A stretch of 64,000 nt of DNA from Defluviitaleaceae bacterium (GTDB taxonomy: Bacteria > Bacillota > Clostridia > Lachnospirales > WQUN01): the NCBI GenBank assembly GCA_009780315.1, contig WRAH01000003.1, positions 89,496-153,495 of the forward strand, written 5' to 3'. A model generated the notes under the pieces. The model was not told where the DNA came from and made no database searches. It saw only the letters and a list, made by a program, of their open reading frames with translations. The position numbers and the translations under genes are program-made. The number at the start of each line of letters is the position of its first letter. Positions within the stretch are counted from its first letter, which is position 1. This document shows positions 15,634-24,875 of this stretch, one piece after another.

Positions 15634-16734
15634 ATGATAAGAAAATTTGGATTTATTTTCTTGATTATTGCCATACTAGCGGTGATTGCCGCTTGCGGGC
15701 GTAATGATAATACAGAAATGACCACAGACGCAGAAGTGCAAGGGGATGAACCTAGATTCACAGTGATAAATGACCCCATTGAAGCAATAGCGGAAGATGT
15801 AGAAACCGAACAATACGAGGATGATTACGAATCAGAGGATGTATTGGAAGGCTATGAAGAAGAAACATATGTTACAGATGAAGACATTGAGGACGAAGAC
15901 GCATATGACATCAGCGAACCTGCCGCAGTAGCCCAGTCTGTTCCAGTCACCTTTTCATCAATAACCGACCCTTTGGAAATGTACATGTATGGTTTAACCT
16001 TCTTAACAGAAAATATATACGCAGTGGATACAGCCCTCACCCTTGGCATAGGTATGCATTTGGTGGGTATTCCCATGCTTAATGTGACTTTTAACGGGGA
16101 CATACAGTTAATCGAAGATGGTAACGAAACCCGCGTGGCAATGACAATAGACATAAATCCACTGGCTGAAGCACTGGAAGACGCACCCTTTGCAGAAGTT
16201 GGCGCGATTGAAACATATGCTGTTTTTCAAAATGGCAACATCGCTCGCGGGTGGGCTCGTGAGAATGGACAGCTCACATCGTTCAGTGGTGCAGAATTAG
16301 CAGGTATAGGCGGCTTGGGCATTCCTATTGACTTGCGTACGTTATTTTTCGCGCCTATGCTGGAGGAGGCCATCATTTTAGATGCAGGACTTCCCATTAC
16401 AAGAGACACAAATGATACTTATATTGAAATAATTATTGATGGAGATTCACTGCCGGGGGGCGTGGATGTAATGCTTAATGACACAATTTTAGGGATGATA
16501 CCCAGCGACTTTTTAAGTGAGTCAGAAGTTGCTGGTATCACCACTACAATAGATGACCTGTCTATGATGATGGGCATAAGCCCTGATGGAATACCTCAGT
16601 CAAAACTCATGAGACTGCGCATGACAATACTTGTGGACGGTTTGCCTATGGGCATTAACCTTTCTGTAAACTATCGTATCAATGCTTTTGACAACGCTGT
16701 CAGCATCACACTGCCAAATGAGTTAGACTCATGA
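15634..16734 (+). CDS. Secreted lipoprotein of unknown function with an acidic linker
   Basis: A 366-residue protein with a lipoprotein signal (MIRKFGFIFLIIAILAVIA followed by AC as lipobox), so it is exported and anchored to the outer face of the membrane. Residues about 25-95 form a very acidic, low-complexity linker (runs of E, D and Y). The remaining domain has no motif I recognise; it is rich in hydrophobic beta-like segments. ATG 15634 was chosen because the signal peptide starts there; GAGAGGG lies 12 bases upstream. It overlaps the MFS gene by four bases and is probably co-translated with it. Confidence 0.75.
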   Translation: MIRKFGFIFLIIAILAVIAACGRNDNTEMTTDAEVQGDEPRFTVINDPIEAIAEDVETEQYEDDYESEDVLEGYEEETYVTDEDIEDEDAYDISEPAAVAQSVPVTFSSITDPLEMYMYGLTFLTENIYAVDTALTLGIGMHLVGIPMLNVTFNGDIQLIEDGNETRVAMTIDINPLAEALEDAPFAEVGAIETYAVFQNGNIARGWARENGQLTSFSGAELAGIGGLGIPIDLRTLFFAPMLEEAIILDAGLPITRDTNDTYIEIIIDGDSLPGGVDVMLNDTILGMIPSDFLSESEVAGITTTIDDLSMMMGISPDGIPQSKLMRLRMTILVDGLPMGINLSVNYRINAFDNAVSITLPNELDS

Positions 16735-17891
16735 AGAATAGGCTAGGGCTTTTTTATGTAGTAACCACCTTTTTTTGGTTCTCTCTATATGCTTATGTGC
16801 CATATGTTACACCCTTTGCTGACGAAATGGGTGCAGATTTGCGACTGGTTGGACTCATTGCAGGTGCATATGGCTTTACACAAATGGCGTTGCGCTTCCC
16901 TCTTGGCATTTTTTCCGACCGCATTGGTAAACGCAAAATCTTTGTGTTGCTGGGCATGGCATTTGCAGCGGCAAGTGGATTTATTGTATTCTTTTTTCCC
17001 AGCCCGCACACACTGCTTATATCCCGCGCATTAGGCGGTGTGGCGGCATCTGCATGGGTTACTTTTACGATTTTAGGGACAAGCTATTTCCCTCAAAATG
17101 AAACCACCAAAGCCATGGGACATATGAGTGCGTTAAGCGGACTTGGCAGAATGTCTGCCCTGCTTGCAGGGGGGCTGATTGCGCAATGGCTTGGTTTACA
17201 ACACGCTTTTTTATTGGGTGGCATTGGCGGGCTGATTGGACTTGTGCTTGGGCTTGGCACAAAAGAAAATGTCCCTCATGTGAATGAAAAAGTACATCCA
17301 AATATTACAGAACTCCTTGGTGTGGTAAAAAATCGTCAACTGCTTTGTTGCTCAATACTTAGTATTTTAATCATGTTCATTTCCTTTGCAACTGCCTTTG
17401 GGTTTACACCATTGGCAGCACAACAACTGGGTGCAAGCCAGTTTCAACTAGGGCTTTTGGGCGTGTTTGCCACATTGCCTGCAATTTTTATTTCCCCCAT
17501 TGCAAGCACCACCATGCCTCAAAAACTGGGCATAAGCACCACGCTTGTTATCGGTTTTATTTTTGCAGGTATCGGAAGCATAGCCATTGCATTCAGTCAT
17601 AATCTTACGTCACTGTTCATTGTACAAATTGTGGGTGCAATTGGTGCAGCCATTGGGAATGCACTGCTTCTTGGTTTATGTATACGCGACATACCGCCCC
17701 AAAGACGTGCCACTGCAATGGGTTTCTTCCAAGCGGTTTATGGATTAGGCATGTTTCTTGGGCCATTCGCCATGGGGTGGGTCAGTCATGGCTTTGGGCT
17801 TATGACCGCTTTTGTGGTTATTGGCTTGGTTGGCGCACTTGGCGCGATAGGTTCAGTTTTGTCTGTCCGTCAAGGTTGGATAAATCATTAG
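16731..17891 (+). CDS. Major facilitator superfamily transporter
   Basis: A 386-residue membrane protein with about 12 spans. The MFS loop motif is visible as RFPLGIFSDRIGKRKIF between spans 2 and 3 (about residues 56-72), with a weaker half-repeat after span 8 (TTMPQKLGISTT). Substrate unknown; the overall length and plain loops resemble drug/sugar efflux MFS proteins. The ATGA overlap with the lipoprotein gene suggests that the two products act together. Confidence 0.88.
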   Translation: MKNRLGLFYVVTTFFWFSLYAYVPYVTPFADEMGADLRLVGLIAGAYGFTQMALRFPLGIFSDRIGKRKIFVLLGMAFAAASGFIVFFFPSPHTLLISRALGGVAASAWVTFTILGTSYFPQNETTKAMGHMSALSGLGRMSALLAGGLIAQWLGLQHAFLLGGIGGLIGLVLGLGTKENVPHVNEKVHPNITELLGVVKNRQLLCCSILSILIMFISFATAFGFTPLAAQQLGASQFQLGLLGVFATLPAIFISPIASTTMPQKLGISTTLVIGFIFAGIGSIAIAFSHNLTSLFIVQIVGAIGAAIGNALLLGLCIRDIPPQRRATAMGFFQAVYGLGMFLGPFAMGWVSHGFGLMTAFVVIGLVGALGAIGSVLSVRQGWINH

Positions 17892-17979
17892 ACTGTAATC
17901 AAGTCGCCTATTGCGCACTTTTTACCCTCGATATACTATAACATATCCTTATTATATAATCTGCCAGGAGTGGAATGAG

Positions 17980-19074
17980 ATGTCCGATTTATTAAAAGAC
18001 TTAATTACCCGAGAATATCTACAGGAAATTGCAGTAGATATCCAATCTGCTTATCCTCCTTTTCAAGTGGAAGCATTTTTAAATGCCACATTTTCATCCC
18101 CTTGGGATGCACTTGAACTCAAAGGACGCATGAAGCATATCGCAATGACTTTAGGAAAATTTCTTCCCCAAGACTATCCCGAAGCCATTTCTATCATCGA
18201 CAAAACCATAGTCAATCAAGGAAACTGGCGAGATAGCCTATGTTGGTTCTTTCTTGACTTTATAGAGATTTTTGGGCAAGACGAGGAGTATTGGGATGTT
18301 TCAATATCTGCCATGGCGCGATACACCCGTTATGCTTCGGCAGAATTTGCTGTGCGTCCATTCATTATAAATCACCAAGAGCGTATGATGGCACAAATGT
18401 ATGAATGGTCAAAAAATGAATGTGAGCATATTCGCAGGCTTTCCAGCGAAGGTTGCCGTCCAGCCTTGCCATGGGGACAAGCTTTAAATGCATTTAAAAA
18501 AGACCCCGCCCCAGTGTTGCCAATACTAGCGCAACTAAAAACCGACCCTGCAATATATGTAAGGAAAAGCGTAGCCAACAATCTAAACGATATCTCCAAA
18601 ACGCACCCAGACTTAGTGGCTAAAATCGCCAAAGACTGGTATGGTGAAAACGAACACACAAACTGGATTGTAAAACATGGCTGCCGAACCTTACTGAAAA
18701 AGGGCAATGCAGAAGTGCTTTCACTCTTTGGCTTTGATAACGCTGAATCAATAGACTTTGATGGGTTTAGTTTACAACCTTCTGCTGTCAACATTGGCGA
18801 AGAGATTACATTCTCCTTTACAATTCACTTAAAATCCCCAACAAAAGTAAGGTTGGAATACGCAATAGACTTTGTAAAAGCCAATGGTAAGCGTAACCGT
18901 AAAATCTTTCAAATTTCAGAAATAGCCATGAAGGAAAATGAAAAGAAAACCTATACAAAAAAGCATTCCCTCGCAGACCTTAGCACAAGAAAGCACTACG
19001 GGGGAATGCACTCACTTTCAATAATCATCAACGGAGCAGAGCGGGGTACATTAGACTTTGAATTAAATAACTAA
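17980..19074 (+). CDS. alkC: AlkC-type DNA alkylation repair glycosylase
   Basis: A 364-residue HEAT-like repeat protein (about residues 1-260) followed by a C-terminal beta-rich Ig-like domain (about 262-364, from LQPSAVNIGEEITFSF to LSIIINGAERGTLDFEL). That combination is characteristic of AlkC, which removes 3-methyladenine and 3-methylcytosine from DNA. Repeat region features include WFFLDFIEIFGQDEEYWD and YVRKSVANNLNDISK. ATG 17980 follows CAGGAG. Single-gene unit; it ends four bases into the convergent reductase gene. Identification is by domain layout, not a catalytic motif. Confidence 0.78.
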   Translation: MSDLLKDLITREYLQEIAVDIQSAYPPFQVEAFLNATFSSPWDALELKGRMKHIAMTLGKFLPQDYPEAISIIDKTIVNQGNWRDSLCWFFLDFIEIFGQDEEYWDVSISAMARYTRYASAEFAVRPFIINHQERMMAQMYEWSKNECEHIRRLSSEGCRPALPWGQALNAFKKDPAPVLPILAQLKTDPAIYVRKSVANNLNDISKTHPDLVAKIAKDWYGENEHTNWIVKHGCRTLLKKGNAEVLSLFGFDNAESIDFDGFSLQPSAVNIGEEITFSFTIHLKSPTKVRLEYAIDFVKANGKRNRKIFQISEIAMKENEKKTYTKKHSLADLSTRKHYGGMHSLSIIINGAERGTLDFELNN

Positions 19075-20207
19075 CCAAATAAACGCGCTGCATCTTTTAT
19101 GTTCTTGATAATGGGAACACTAAAGGGGCAGCGTTTTTCACAATTGCCGCATTCTATGCATTCTGCGGTGTTTAAAGCAGTATAATGCTGATGCATTGAA
19201 GGCGGAATATTGTTTTCATCCAAGCGGGCAATGTCGTAATAACGGGTCACAGCGGCAATGTCAATTTCTACAGGGCAAGGCTGGCAGTGACTGCAATAAA
19301 CACAGCTTCCCTTAAAGTCATTTTGTATACTGCTGATGACCTCTGCATAGTCTTTTTCTGTATCTGTGGCGGTGAAATACTGCATTACATCCCGCACTTC
19401 TTGAACAGAGCGGCAACCAGGCAGAACACTTGCTACAGCAGGGCGGGTTAAGGCATAGTGTACACATTGGGATAATGTTAGCGGTTTTGCATAGGGCGTA
19501 TGGTCTGGGGAGAGAAGTTTTCCACTGCCAAAGGTTTTCATGACGGTGATACCAATGTTTTTTTGTGTACATATTTTATAAAGCTCGGCACGCTTGGGGT
19601 CTATGCCATGGTAAATGTCACCTTCAAAATCATTGCTATACAGATGTTCAAGTACATCGTAGTCCACAGGCAACATATCAAAGGCAGGGTTTATAGAAAA
19701 CATCATCATTTCAGGCACTTCTGTTTCAATGACTTTTATTGCCATGATAGGGTTGTGAGAACTAAATCCGATATGATGAATGTCACCCTGCTGTTTTAAC
19801 TTTTGCACATAGGTGATAAATTCCGTCTCAAATATGCCTTTGTAATCATCCTCCGAGTCGATGAAAAACATCATTCCAAAGTCGATATAACCATACAAGC
19901 GCAGCATTTGTTCAAAGTATTTTTTCACCGTAGGTATATCGCGGCTGATGTCATACTGCTTATTCACATCTGTTGAGCCAATATGCCCTTGAATCATGAC
20001 ATTTTTACGGCGGTTGCCCAGTGCTTTTGCAATATGCTCCCGTACCTCTGTGCGGGGCATAAACACGTCAAGAATGTTTACGTTATACCCCAGTGCTTCG
20101 TCAATGGTTGCCTTGCACAGCGCATATGGAAGTCCGTCTAAAAATTCACACCCAAGCCCAATTTCACTCACGCGCTTTCCTGTTTTGCCAAGTACCCTAT
20201 AGTTCAT
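19071..20207 (-). CDS. Aldo/keto reductase with C-terminal 4Fe-4S ferredoxin domain
   Basis: A 378-residue protein. The AKR barrel begins MNYRVLGKTGKRVSEIGLGC and includes NILDVFMPRTE, IGFSSHNP and GITVMKTFGSGKL. The C-terminal part carries two cysteine clusters, CVYCSHCQPCP and CIECGNCEKRCP, typical of paired 4Fe-4S clusters. Such proteins are common in Clostridia; the natural substrate is unknown. The usual catalytic Tyr is not obvious at its standard position (LDVFMP rather than LDTA.Y), so activity may be altered. ATG 20207 lies 17 bases after the guaB stop, hence the same operon. Confidence 0.85.
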   Translation of the reverse strand: MNYRVLGKTGKRVSEIGLGCEFLDGLPYALCKATIDEALGYNVNILDVFMPRTEVREHIAKALGNRRKNVMIQGHIGSTDVNKQYDISRDIPTVKKYFEQMLRLYGYIDFGMMFFIDSEDDYKGIFETEFITYVQKLKQQGDIHHIGFSSHNPIMAIKVIETEVPEMMMFSINPAFDMLPVDYDVLEHLYSNDFEGDIYHGIDPKRAELYKICTQKNIGITVMKTFGSGKLLSPDHTPYAKPLTLSQCVHYALTRPAVASVLPGCRSVQEVRDVMQYFTATDTEKDYAEVISSIQNDFKGSCVYCSHCQPCPVEIDIAAVTRYYDIARLDENNIPPSMHQHYTALNTAECIECGNCEKRCPFSVPIIKNIKDAARLFG

Positions 20208-20223
20208 GTAGCTGTTCTCTTTT

Positions 20224-21660
20224 CTACCCCATATTATAATTCGGTGCTTCCCTTGTGATTTGAATGTCGTGAGGATGACTTTCACGCAGTCCCGAGGGGG
20301 TGACTTGTAAGAATTGAGTAGTGGTGTGCATGTCTGCAATTGTTTTACATCCAGCATAACTCATGCCCACAGTTAGCCCACCCAACAGTTGGGGCAAGAC
20401 ATCACTTAAATTGCCCTTGTAGGTTATACGTCCTTCTACACCACGAGAAATTTTTGTGTCGGAAAAGAAAGGATTGTCATTTTCTACTGATTTGTCACAA
20501 GATTCCATGCCGCGGTAAACTTTATACTTGCGCCCTTGATAAAGTTCGGTTGTACCTGGGCTTTCTTCGCAACCAGCAAAGAGATTACCCATCATACATG
20601 CACTTGCACCAGCGGCAAGGGCTTTGGTTATATCGCCTGAATAACGAATGCCTCCATCGGCTATAAGGGGGATATTTTTTTTGCGGGCAGCTGCACTACA
20701 GTTTAGAATGGCTGTGATTTGTGGCACGCCAACCCCTGCAATCATTCGTTTGGTTGAAACAGAAGACGCACCCATGCCTACCTTGATAACATCTGCACCT
20801 GCATCAATGAGGGCCGTGGTAGCGGCGGCAGTGGCTACATTGCCAACAATCAAAGTCATTTCAGGATAGTCTGACTTGATTTTTTCAATGGCGGCTAAGA
20901 TTTCTTTTGCGTGGCCTTGGGTGACTTCCAAAACAATTGCATCCACTTTTCTTTTGGCAAGGGCATGGATACGCTCTATATAGTCGTCTTTTATCCCCAC
21001 GGTTGCCCCCACGAGTAAACGGCCTTGAGAGTCCTTGGCTGAAAGGGGGTATTTTACTGCTTTGTTTATATCCTTGATGGTGATGAGTCCTTTTAAAAGT
21101 CCGTTTTCATCAATGATGGGTAGTTTTTCTACTTTGTGGCGGGTTAAAATTTTCTTGGCATCTTCAAGTGTTGTGCCAACGGGTGCAGTGATTAAATTTT
21201 CCTTTGTCATGACTTCATAGATTTTTTTACTATAGTCTGTTTCAAAGCGCAGGTCACGGTTGGTGATAATGCCTACAAGCTTGTCATGCTCGATAATTGG
21301 CACACCGGAAATTTTATACTTGCCCATGAGCTTATCTGCTTCATATACATAATGATTTGGCGAAAGAAAAAATGGGTCTGTTATTACACCGTTTTCACTG
21401 CGCTTTACACGGTCAACTTCAGTGGCTTGCATTTCAATGGACATATGGCGGTGGATGATACCTAACCCGCCATATCTTGCAATGGCTATAGCCATCTGGC
21501 TTTCTGTGACCGTATCCATCCCTGCTGAAAGCAGGGGGATTTTTAACATAATATTTTTTGATAATCTCACAGATGTGTCAACATGTGAAGGTTGCACATC
21601 TGAAAAGGCTGGCTCGATAATAACATCATCAAATGTCAGCCCTTGTAGGATATTAACCAT
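20224..21660 (-). CDS. guaB: IMP dehydrogenase
   Basis: A 478-residue enzyme that oxidises IMP to XMP, the committed step of GMP synthesis. The barrel starts [18 protein letters not shown]; two CBS domains are inserted at about residues 95-205 ([43 protein letters not shown]). The catalytic loop GAxxxMxGxLFAG motif is present ([21 protein letters not shown]), as is the YRGMES flap; the usual GPGSICTT loop reads [11 protein letters not shown] here. ATG 21660 has GGAGG at ideal spacing. Flanked by DUF6106 and the reductase. Confidence 0.93.
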   Translation of the reverse strand: MVNILQGLTFDDVIIEPAFSDVQPSHVDTSVRLSKNIMLKIPLLSAGMDTVTESQMAIAIARYGGLGIIHRHMSIEMQATEVDRVKRSENGVITDPFFLSPNHYVYEADKLMGKYKISGVPIIEHDKLVGIITNRDLRFETDYSKKIYEVMTKENLITAPVGTTLEDAKKILTRHKVEKLPIIDENGLLKGLITIKDINKAVKYPLSAKDSQGRLLVGATVGIKDDYIERIHALAKRKVDAIVLEVTQGHAKEILAAIEKIKSDYPEMTLIVGNVATAAATTALIDAGADVIKVGMGASSVSTKRMIAGVGVPQITAILNCSAAARKKNIPLIADGGIRYSGDITKALAAGASACMMGNLFAGCEESPGTTELYQGRKYKVYRGMESCDKSVENDNPFFSDTKISRGVEGRITYKGNLSDVLPQLLGGLTVGMSYAGCKTIADMHTTTQFLQVTPSGLRESHPHDIQITREAPNYNMG

Positions 21661-21673
21661 GTTGTGCCTCCTT

Positions 21674-22201
21674 TTACTGAACAAGCACTACGCCAGGGCG
21701 CAGGTGCAGTTTGCGGCGAGTAATACTTCCTGCAATGGCTTTTAGCATTTTTTCATTTGGCTCAATGATAAGCTTCACTTTTTTGCCCTTGAGGGTCAGC
21801 ATACACATGTAAGTATCTTGCCCATGAACACCGCTGGAGTAGTCACGGGTTTCTTGCGCCATGGTGAATACCGACTCGTGGTTTTTATCATCAATATGCG
21901 CCATGATTTCAAAATCATTCACTTTTGTGGAAAGTTGACGCTTGCGGCGAGACTTATTGTAGATAATATCAATATCCAGTTCGCCATTTGTAAAGATATA
22001 CTCATATTCCACACTTAAAAAACTCATGAGATAAAATGCGCCAAATGCTGCCACTGCGGTAATGACCACGGCAAGGGCTTGCACAAGCAGTGCTGACGCA
22101 AAGAAAATGAGAATAACCAGTACAATCAACAATACACGAATCACAGTATCTTTTACGGTTGGTTTCCGTTTTACGATTTGTTCTTTAAATACATCTCCCA
22201 A
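21674..22201 (-). CDS. Small membrane protein, DUF6106-like
   Basis: A 175-residue protein. After a basic N-terminus there are two adjacent membrane spans (about residues 22-62) followed by a soluble beta-rich domain (EYEYIFTNGELDIDIIYNKSRRKRQ...), resembling the PH-like fold of the DUF6106 family found in Clostridia. Function unknown. The start is TTG 22201, with AAGGACG upstream. It lies between the nitroreductase and guaB, with 13-base gaps on both sides. Confidence 0.72.
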   Translation of the reverse strand: MGDVFKEQIVKRKPTVKDTVIRVLLIVLVILIFFASALLVQALAVVITAVAAFGAFYLMSFLSVEYEYIFTNGELDIDIIYNKSRRKRQLSTKVNDFEIMAHIDDKNHESVFTMAQETRDYSSGVHGQDTYMCMLTLKGKKVKLIIEPNEKMLKAIAGSITRRKLHLRPGVVLVQ

Positions 22202-22214
22202 TGTTTACACGTCC

Positions 22215-22760
22215 TTATACATAACTTACTTTATTAAAGTCTAGCTCATGGGGCGTTTTGCCTTTGTTTGCCTTACCTACCAGTACACTCATTCCAAAGG
22301 TATACCCTTCTGGAAATTGTAGTTGTTTTGTAAATTCTGCACCTTTCGCGCCTTCAAATGGAATGCGTGCCATGCCACAAATCACATTGCCTAACCCCAT
22401 TGCATGAGCCGCTAATGCAATGTTTTGACTAACAATTCCGCAGTCATGGGTTGCATAGTTTGTTTCATTTTTTGCAATAAAAATCATGCAGGGTGCATCA
22501 TATAGGGCTTTTCCGCCGCGCTCTTGCATTGTTTTGTACCAGTTTTCATCCTTTTTGACAAACTCCATAATTTCTGCGTCAAAGGCTTCAATGAAGCTTT
22601 TATCTGTCACCACGGTGATGTACCATGGTTGCAAGTTCATTGCACTGGGTGCAGCCAACGCAGCTTTTACCAATATTTCTATTTGCTCTTTGGTAAGAGG
22701 CTCTGGAGAAAAATCTCGGCAGGAATTGCGCTCTGCAATGGCTTTTAATACTTCGTTCAT
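22215..22760 (-). CDS. Nitroreductase family FMN oxidoreductase
   Basis: A 181-residue single-domain nitroreductase. The N-terminus IAERNSCRDFSPEPLT gives the FMN-phosphate binding Arg region; AAPSAMNLQPWYITVV is the family signature; GLGNVICGMARIPF near residues 127-140 is the second FMN segment. It would use NAD(P)H to reduce quinones or nitro compounds. ATG 22760 follows AAGGGG. First gene of the minus-strand run nitroreductase-DUF6106-guaB-reductase, and divergent from the GntR-ABC operon. Confidence 0.9.
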   Translation of the reverse strand: MNEVLKAIAERNSCRDFSPEPLTKEQIEILVKAALAAPSAMNLQPWYITVVTDKSFIEAFDAEIMEFVKKDENWYKTMQERGGKALYDAPCMIFIAKNETNYATHDCGIVSQNIALAAHAMGLGNVICGMARIPFEGAKGAEFTKQLQFPEGYTFGMSVLVGKANKGKTPHELDFNKVSYV

Positions 22761-22837
22761 AAAAATCAACCCCTTAGAATTAGTCCTTACAATTGTATAC
22801 TTATAAATACGTTTCCGCAAGAAAAAAGAATGAAGGG

Positions 22838-22867
22838 TTGACAAGAGAATGTCTAGCCTGTTATATT
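22838..22867 (+). promoter_or_regulatory. Promoter of the GntR-ABC operon
   Basis: Consensus TTGACA at 22838-22843, a 17-base spacer, then TTATAT at 22861-22866 (or TATATT one base later). It precedes the GntR start at 22914. Confidence 0.75.
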
Positions 22868-22873
22868 GTGCTT

Positions 22874-22893
22874 ATGCAATATATACATTGCAT
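22874..22893 (+). promoter_or_regulatory. Inverted-repeat operator, probably for the GntR regulator
   Basis: ATGCAAT (22874-22880), six bases, ATTGCAT (22887-22893), a perfect 7+7 palindrome at about +1 to +20 of the promoter. Bound repressor here would block transcription start, fitting autoregulation by the GntR protein encoded next. The assignment is inference from position and symmetry. Confidence 0.6.
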
Positions 22894-22913
22894 GTCAAAA
22901 AAGGATGATTCAT

Positions 22914-23291
22914 ATGGATATCATTATCAGCAGTAACACCAGTAAACCAATTTATGAGCAAATTACATTGCAGATTAAAGCCATGATTATGAATGGGGAA
23001 CTGCAAACGGGTGCGCCTCTGCCGTCTATGCGCGCACTGGCTAAGTCTATTCACGTGAGTGTTATCACAGTGCAAACGGCTTATGAAAATTTGCAAAGGG
23101 ATGGATTTATTGAAACAACCGTTGGGCGTGGAAGCTTTGTATCGGCGCAAAATAAGGACTTTGTGCAGGAAGAGCGGCAACGCCGTGCAGAGGAACATCT
23201 GCAAGAAGCCGCAGAAATTGGGCGAACCTATGGCATTCCTGTGGAAAAACTTGTAGAGCTTTTAAAAATTTTTTATGCAGGAGATGATTAA
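22914..23291 (+). CDS. GntR-family regulator, YtrA subfamily
   Basis: A 125-residue protein: the winged helix-turn-helix (about residues 9-75, SKPIYEQITLQIKAMIMNG ... LPSMRALAKSIHVSVITVQTAYENL) is followed only by a short helical tail of about 45 residues, the mark of the YtrA subgroup, which usually represses its own ABC transporter operon. ATG 22914 follows AAAAAAGGATG. The ABC ATPase gene begins two bases after its stop. A palindromic operator candidate sits just downstream of its promoter. Confidence 0.9.
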   Translation: MDIIISSNTSKPIYEQITLQIKAMIMNGELQTGAPLPSMRALAKSIHVSVITVQTAYENLQRDGFIETTVGRGSFVSAQNKDFVQEERQRRAEEHLQEAAEIGRTYGIPVEKLVELLKIFYAGDD

Positions 23292-23293
23292 CA

Positions 23294-24169
23294 TTGGATA
23301 CAATTTTGGAAGTGCAAAGCTTGTGTAAGCAATATAAAAAATCAGACTTTAGCTTACATGATGTTTCATTTTCGTTGCCCCGTGGGGCAATCATGGGCTT
23401 TGTAGGGGAAAATGGCGCAGGTAAAAGTACAACGATTGGCTGTATACTTAACACACTGATTAAAGATGGCGGGTCGATTAAAGTCTTTGGAAAAGAAATG
23501 GCAGACGATAGGGTCGATATTCGCAATGACATTGGTGTGGTTTATGAAACGAATAGCTTTCCTGAACATTTAACTGCAACGCAGATTACTTCTGCCATGG
23601 GTTATATATATTCTGAATGGGATGATAAGCTTTTTGGGGAATATTTGGCGAAGTTTAGGCTTCCTAAAAATAAGCGGATAAAAACTTTCTCACGAGGAAT
23701 GACAATGAAGCTTGCCATTGCTGTTGCACTGTCTCACCGTCCAAAGTTATTGATATTGGACGAAGCCACAAGCGGGCTTGACCCGATTGCACGGGATGAG
23801 ATTTTAGACGTGTTTTTGGACTTTGTGCAGGATGAAAACCATTCTATTTTTCTTTCATCTCACATTACATCTGACCTTGAAAAAGTTGCAGATTACATTA
23901 CTTTCATCCACGAGGGTAAAATTATTTTTAGCGAAAAGAAAGATGTATTGAAATATCACTATGGTATCATGCGGTTAAAAGCGGCGCAGTTTGATGGGGT
24001 GGAAAAGCAGGATATACTTGCAGTGAGAAGACATGACTATCAAATTGATGTGCTTGTTGCTGACAAACAAGGGGCAGAAAAGAAATATTTTGGCGTTGTT
24101 ATTGACAATATTACCATAGATGAAATTATGCTAATGCTTGTGAAAGGAGAGAATACTAATGCAGGCTAG
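23294..24169 (+). CDS. ABC transporter ATP-binding protein
   Basis: A 291-residue ABC ATPase: Walker A GENGAGKST (about residues 36-44), the signature as FSRGMTMKLAIAVAL, Walker B LLILDEATSGLDP and the switch SSHITSD. The C-terminal tail is short. The signature FSRGM instead of LSGGQ is common in the YtrB/YhcH-type ATPases tied to YtrA regulators. The start is TTG 23294 with AGGAG upstream. It overlaps the permease gene by 11 bases. Substrate unknown; such systems often respond to cell-wall-active compounds. Confidence 0.92.
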   Translation: MDTILEVQSLCKQYKKSDFSLHDVSFSLPRGAIMGFVGENGAGKSTTIGCILNTLIKDGGSIKVFGKEMADDRVDIRNDIGVVYETNSFPEHLTATQITSAMGYIYSEWDDKLFGEYLAKFRLPKNKRIKTFSRGMTMKLAIAVALSHRPKLLILDEATSGLDPIARDEILDVFLDFVQDENHSIFLSSHITSDLEKVADYITFIHEGKIIFSEKKDVLKYHYGIMRLKAAQFDGVEKQDILAVRRHDYQIDVLVADKQGAEKKYFGVVIDNITIDEIMLMLVKGENTNAG

Positions 24170-24809
24170 AAGTCCATTAAAGGGATTATTGATATTTACT
24201 TTTTATTGTGCTAAACAGTATTTGGCATTTTCCGTATTAACCAGTATGATGTTGGGTATTGCATGGTTAGTGACTTGGAATAATATTGCATTTTCATTTT
24301 TTATGTATAGCGCAGTGGCTGTTTTACCCTATATAGTGTTAATAAGTATTGGCGGAAAAGTTGCCTCACGGTGGGAAAAGCTGCAAATTTCTATGCCTGT
24401 GAAGCGAAAAAGCCTAGCCAATGCGCAATATCTTTCTGTGCTTCTTGCTTCACTTTTTGGCGTGTTCATTTTTTTAATGGTTTTTGGTGTAGGGTTCTTT
24501 CTCCATGATGGTATAATGGAATTTGCTGAAGCAGTGGCACTGACTTTGTTGACATTCTCTTTTGGCACTGTAATGCTTGCGGTAGCATTGGCTTTTCCCA
24601 TTGCCTGTACAAAAATTGGAAATGGAGAAGTGGGTCTTACCCTAGCCATATTGATTTCGGTTGGTGTTTTTGTAGGTATTTCAACGGCAATGACTCATTT
24701 TGAAGTGTCACATGTCATGAGCGCGTTGGTGTTTATTGTATTGGGTGGGATTCCGTTTGTTATTTCACTATTTATCACAAGGGCAATTTACGCCAGACTA
24801 GATTTTTAA
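24159..24809 (+). CDS. ABC-2 type membrane permease
   Basis: A 216-residue protein with six predicted membrane spans and little else, matching the small ABC-2 permeases that pair with YtrB-like ATPases. After span 2 there is a cytosolic RWEKLQISMPVKRKSLANAQY, the amphipathic coupling segment usual in this group (elsewhere written as SLP..R). It overlaps the ATPase gene and is probably a dimer in the exporter. Cargo unknown. Confidence 0.85.
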   Translation: MQARSPLKGLLIFTFYCAKQYLAFSVLTSMMLGIAWLVTWNNIAFSFFMYSAVAVLPYIVLISIGGKVASRWEKLQISMPVKRKSLANAQYLSVLLASLFGVFIFLMVFGVGFFLHDGIMEFAEAVALTLLTFSFGTVMLAVALAFPIACTKIGNGEVGLTLAILISVGVFVGISTAMTHFEVSHVMSALVFIVLGGIPFVISLFITRAIYARLDF

Positions 24810-24875
24810 CACAAACTTAATTTTAATTGCATCGTATATTTTATACGTTGACAACTTCTAAGGAGGAATATATTT

